From Campylobacter fetus subsp. fetus (GTDB lineage: Bacteria; Campylobacterota; Campylobacteria; Campylobacterales; Campylobacteraceae): DNA of 64,000 bases. Location: positions 248,001 through 312,000 of the forward strand of contig NZ_LS483431.1 in assembly GCF_900475935.1 (NCBI RefSeq), read 5' to 3'. Position numbers and translations under genes: made by a program. Under the pieces are notes generated by a model. The model was not told where the DNA came from. It saw only the letters and a program-made list of their open reading frames with translations, and did no database searches. Numbering within the stretch: position 1 is the first letter of the stretch; the number at the start of each line of letters is the position of its first letter. Of this stretch, positions 61,792 to 64,000 are shown piece after piece.

Positions 61792-62803
61792 TAATAAGAA
61801 CCTTACTAAATTTATAAAATCCGCAGGATGAGCTGCCAAACTAGACCCGTTGGGTTTAACACAAAGCATCGGCAGTATCTTAGAGCCCCATAGTAAGCTT
61901 CTATCATCTATAAATAGCAACGAAGATGCCGGGGTATTTCTGCTAGAAGACGGTAGAGCTATCGTGCAGACTTTGGATTTTATAACTCCGGTAGTCGATG
62001 ATCCGTTTTTATATGGAATGATAGCAGCCGCAAACTCTTTAAGCGATATATTCGCTATGGGTGCTAAAGCTATAACGGCTATGAATATAGTCGGTTTTGA
62101 TAGTTGCCATTTTGAAAATGAAATTTTGCATGAGATAATGGCTGGAGGAAAAAACAAGATAAAAGAGTGCGGCGCGGTTTTAGTCGGCGGACATAGTATA
62201 GAATCTAAAGAAACTATTTACGGACTAAGCGTAACAGGAAGCGTAGATAGTAGCAAGTTTTGGTCAAATAACTCAGCAAAAATCAATGATATATTGATAC
62301 TAACAAAACCTCTTGGAAGTGGTGTTTTAACAACTGCTTTAAAAGCGGATATGCTTAGTTTAGATGAGATACGCGAGATTTCAAATTTAATGTCTCAGCT
62401 AAACTTTTATGCCGTTGATGCTTTATCTGGTTTAAAAGTTAATGCTGTTACCGATGTTACCGGATTTGGATTTTTGGGTCATTTAAGCGAAATGTTAAGA
62501 GACGATATCAGCTTTGACCTATATAAAAACGGTATTCCTTTGCTAGCTAGCGCCAAGAAGTTTGCAAATTTAGGCTTTATTCCTGAGGGAAGCTATAAAA
62601 ATAGTGTTTTTACTGCTAAAATTTGCAATATCAAACCAGATATTTTGCTAAGTGATGCCCAAACTAGCGGAGGACTTATCATCAGCATAAATGAAGATGA
62701 TGCTTATAAAGCACTTTCAAATTTAAAAAATGCAGGATATGAGAACTCTTGTATAGTTGGAACCGTAAAAAGCAAGAGTGAATATAAAATAAATTTAATC
62801 TAG
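61772..62803 (+). CDS. selD: selenide, water dikinase SelD, a selenoprotein (in-frame TGA = Sec)
   Basis: SelD makes selenophosphate, the selenium donor for selenocysteine synthesis. A standard reading starts only at a TTG (61850) and loses the active site. Reading from the ATG at 61772, inside the yedF end, gives MKQFIYNNKNLTKFIKSAG, then TGA at 61829-61831, then AAKLDPLGL continuing in the same frame. The TGA falls exactly where SelD proteins have their catalytic Cys or Sec (AG-C/U), here residue 20. The full product is 343 residues, normal for SelD. Other motifs are TLDFITPVVDDPFLYGMIAA, GGHSIESKETIYGLSVTG and LSDAQTSGG. A candidate SECIS hairpin follows the TGA. Confidence 0.9.
61832..61875 (+). 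promoter_or_regulatory. candidate bacterial SECIS element in selD
   Basis: Immediately after the UGA there is an outer 5-bp stem CTGCC / GGCAG (61833-61837, about 61871-61875) enclosing an apical hairpin TAGACCC / GGGTTTA (61842-61848, 61852-61858; one G-U pair) with loop GTT. The loop guanine lies 18 nt after the UGA, close to the spacing of known SelB-recognised bacterial SECIS hairpins. Confidence 0.65.
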
Positions 62804-62812
62804 GAGTAATAA

Positions 62813-63439
62813 ATGAATTTTAAAGAGGCTTTAAATTTTCGTCATGCATGTAAGGTTTTTGATGAAAATAGAAAAATAGACAGTGCGGATTTTAATGATA
62901 TTTTAGAAGCGGGTCGTTTATCCCCATCTTCTATGGGTATGCAGCCGTGGGAATTTGAAGTGATAGAAGATAAGGAACTCTTAAAAAAAATGAGAGAAGC
63001 ATGCTGGAATCAAGCTCAGATCACGACTGCCTCAAAAGTCATCGTGATCTATGCTAAGATAGATGATCTAAGAGCTAGCTCAAACTATGTTAAATCTATA
63101 ATTTGCAGTAGAAAAGATAAAAGCGAAGATGAGCAAAAAGCATATTTGCAAAGATATGCAAATATGATTGAATATAACGAAGGCACTAGCGATAAAGAGC
63201 TTTTTAGTTGGGCTAGGGCACAGTGCTATTTGGCGGCGCAAAATATGATGATGCAGGCCGCTTTTTTAGGAATAGACAGTTGCCCTATGGAAGGATTTGA
63301 AAGAGATAAACTAGAAAGTGTTTTAAGTATAAACATAAAACAAAAAAGAGTAGCTCTCGTACTTCCTTTTGGTTATAGGAAAAATCCTGCTAGTAAAAAA
63401 CAGAGACGAGATATAAAAGATATCGTAAAATACGGATAA
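62813..63439 (+). CDS. NAD(P)H nitroreductase-family flavoprotein
   Basis: A 208-residue FMN-dependent oxidoreductase of the NfsB/nitro-FMN family: FKEALNFRHACKVFDENRKI at the N-terminus, ILEAGRLSPSSMGMQPWEFE for the FMN phosphate site, AAQNMMMQAAFLGIDSCPME and a C-terminal VALVLPFGYRKNPASKKQRR. The physiological substrate is unknown; homologues reduce quinones and nitroaromatics and govern sensitivity to metronidazole-type drugs. It starts 9 nt after selD with GGAG upstream, so it is likely cotranscribed with yedF-selD. Confidence 0.9.
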   Translation: MNFKEALNFRHACKVFDENRKIDSADFNDILEAGRLSPSSMGMQPWEFEVIEDKELLKKMREACWNQAQITTASKVIVIYAKIDDLRASSNYVKSIICSRKDKSEDEQKAYLQRYANMIEYNEGTSDKELFSWARAQCYLAAQNMMMQAAFLGIDSCPMEGFERDKLESVLSINIKQKRVALVLPFGYRKNPASKKQRRDIKDIVKYG

Positions 63440-63449
63440 GTAAAATATC

Positions 63450-64000
63450 GTGGCAGACGATCAAGAAAAAACCGAAGAACCCACCGGGAAAAAGTTAGAA
63501 GACGCTAGAAATAAAGGCAACGTCGCAAAATCTCAAGACGTGAGCGGTTTTGTGACGTTACTAGTAGGATTTGCGGTTCTTGTAGGACTTATGGGATTTA
63601 TGGGAGAGAGATTAGTAAATCTTTATCTTTACTACCAAGGTCTTATCGGCGTAGAAATTACTCGTGAACTATTTTTTAAGATAACTATCCACTCAATGCT
63701 TCAGACGTTTTTGATAATTTTGCCTATAGCTATTTGCATTATGATAGCAGGTATAATATCAAATATAATGCAGTTTGGGTTTTTATTTACCGTTGAGCCT
63801 ATTATGCCGAATTTCAGTAAAATCGATCCGATAAAAGGTATCGCAAATCTGTTCTCACTGAAAAAACTTATTGATGCTGTTAAAATCATATTAAAAGTAA
63901 GCGCCGTTTTTGGCGTTGCATTTTACTTTTTCTTGCAGTTTGTAAAAGAGCTTCCTCATACTATATTTTTCTCAATGTTTAATCAACTTTTATGGCTTAA
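63450..64000 (+). CDS. flhB: flagellar export switch protein FlhB, partial
   Basis: The first 183 codons of FlhB, cut by the window end; the autocleaving NPTH site lies beyond it. The GTG start gives MADDQEKTEEPTGKKLEDAR, the strongly conserved FlhB/type III export N-terminus. Membrane helices (FVTLLVGFAVLVGLMGF, FLIILPIAICIMIAGIIS) and the conserved FTVEPIMPNFSKIDPIKGIA and LFSLKKLIDAVKIILK segments follow. It anchors the export gate that switches from rod/hook to filament substrates. Confidence 0.95.
   Translation, partial: MADDQEKTEEPTGKKLEDARNKGNVAKSQDVSGFVTLLVGFAVLVGLMGFMGERLVNLYLYYQGLIGVEITRELFFKITIHSMLQTFLIILPIAICIMIAGIISNIMQFGFLFTVEPIMPNFSKIDPIKGIANLFSLKKLIDAVKIILKVSAVFGVAFYFFLQFVKELPHTIFFSMFNQLLWL

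Noticed and set aside
1-64000. CRISPR arrays, tRNA or rRNA genes, insertion sequences, riboswitches
   Set aside because: No regularly spaced repeats, cloverleaf-like spacers, transposase genes or recognisable aptamer leaders were seen; almost all spacers are shorter than 200 nt.

Overview
The window is a stretch of chromosome from a low-GC epsilonproteobacterium, almost certainly a Campylobacter. The evidence is the AT-rich composition with the recurring word AAATTT, CheA fused to a receiver domain, the carboxynorspermidine route to spermidine, a selenocysteine-containing SelD, QueH, and long runs of genes in the order I recall from C. jejuni. Those runs are aminotransferase-hom-yraN-trxA-trxB, dapB/purF, SPFH-ilvE and dmpI-bcp, queH-fabZ-lpxA-clpX-mreB-mreC-carB, lpxB-greA, cheV-cheA-cheW-serB-tal and rplY-pth. 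The chromosomal traT and the DpnII-type restriction genes suggest a species outside the C. jejuni/coli pair, perhaps in the C. fetus/hyointestinalis group. That placement is inference.

Layout. 1-2.4 kb: lptG (cut by the window edge), a VTT-domain membrane protein and rdgB. 2.7-10.8 kb: one tightly overlapping operon with a TonB-dependent receptor, a luciferase-like flavin monooxygenase, a FecB/FecCD/FecE-type ABC importer, a SAM methyltransferase and its own ExbB-ExbD-TonB; this reads as a complete import-and-process pathway for an unknown metal chelate. 10.9-21 kb: carboxynorspermidine synthase, L31, two rRNA methyltransferases, a RodZ-like protein, an aminotransferase with homoserine dehydrogenase, the thioredoxin pair and a TraT-like lipoprotein. 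21.3-27.3 kb: dapB-purF facing a minus-strand group with two related small membrane proteins, hisIE, an SPFH protein and ilvE.

27.3-29.15 kb is an accessory cassette. It holds an XRE-type repressor gene divergent from four small, unrecognised secreted or membrane proteins. Two copies of one 12-bp operator-like motif sit between them, and identical 20-bp direct repeats bound the whole. It sits between two genes that I recall being neighbours in C. jejuni. 29.2-42.5 kb: dmpI, bcp, a 1022-residue AsmA-like protein, queH, a decayed gene, then fabZ-lpxA-clpX-mreBC-carB. 42.5-44.1 kb: a DpnII-family restriction endonuclease and a beta-class adenine methyltransferase, coupled by overlap to carB. 44.1-48.8 kb: a ModD-like protein, a short YrdC-like protein, a soluble PAS chemoreceptor, a NERD-domain protein, a ThiF-family enzyme and surE.

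48.8-64 kb: lpxB, greA, argC, an LpxH-like phosphoesterase, the cheV-cheA-cheW core, serB, tal, an isolated PilT-like ATPase, rplY, pth, nspC (the partner of the synthase at 10.9 kb), yedF, selD read through an in-frame TGA, a nitroreductase and the start of flhB. The best candidates for undescribed biology are the repeat-bounded XRE cassette and the receptor/monooxygenase/methyltransferase import operon.
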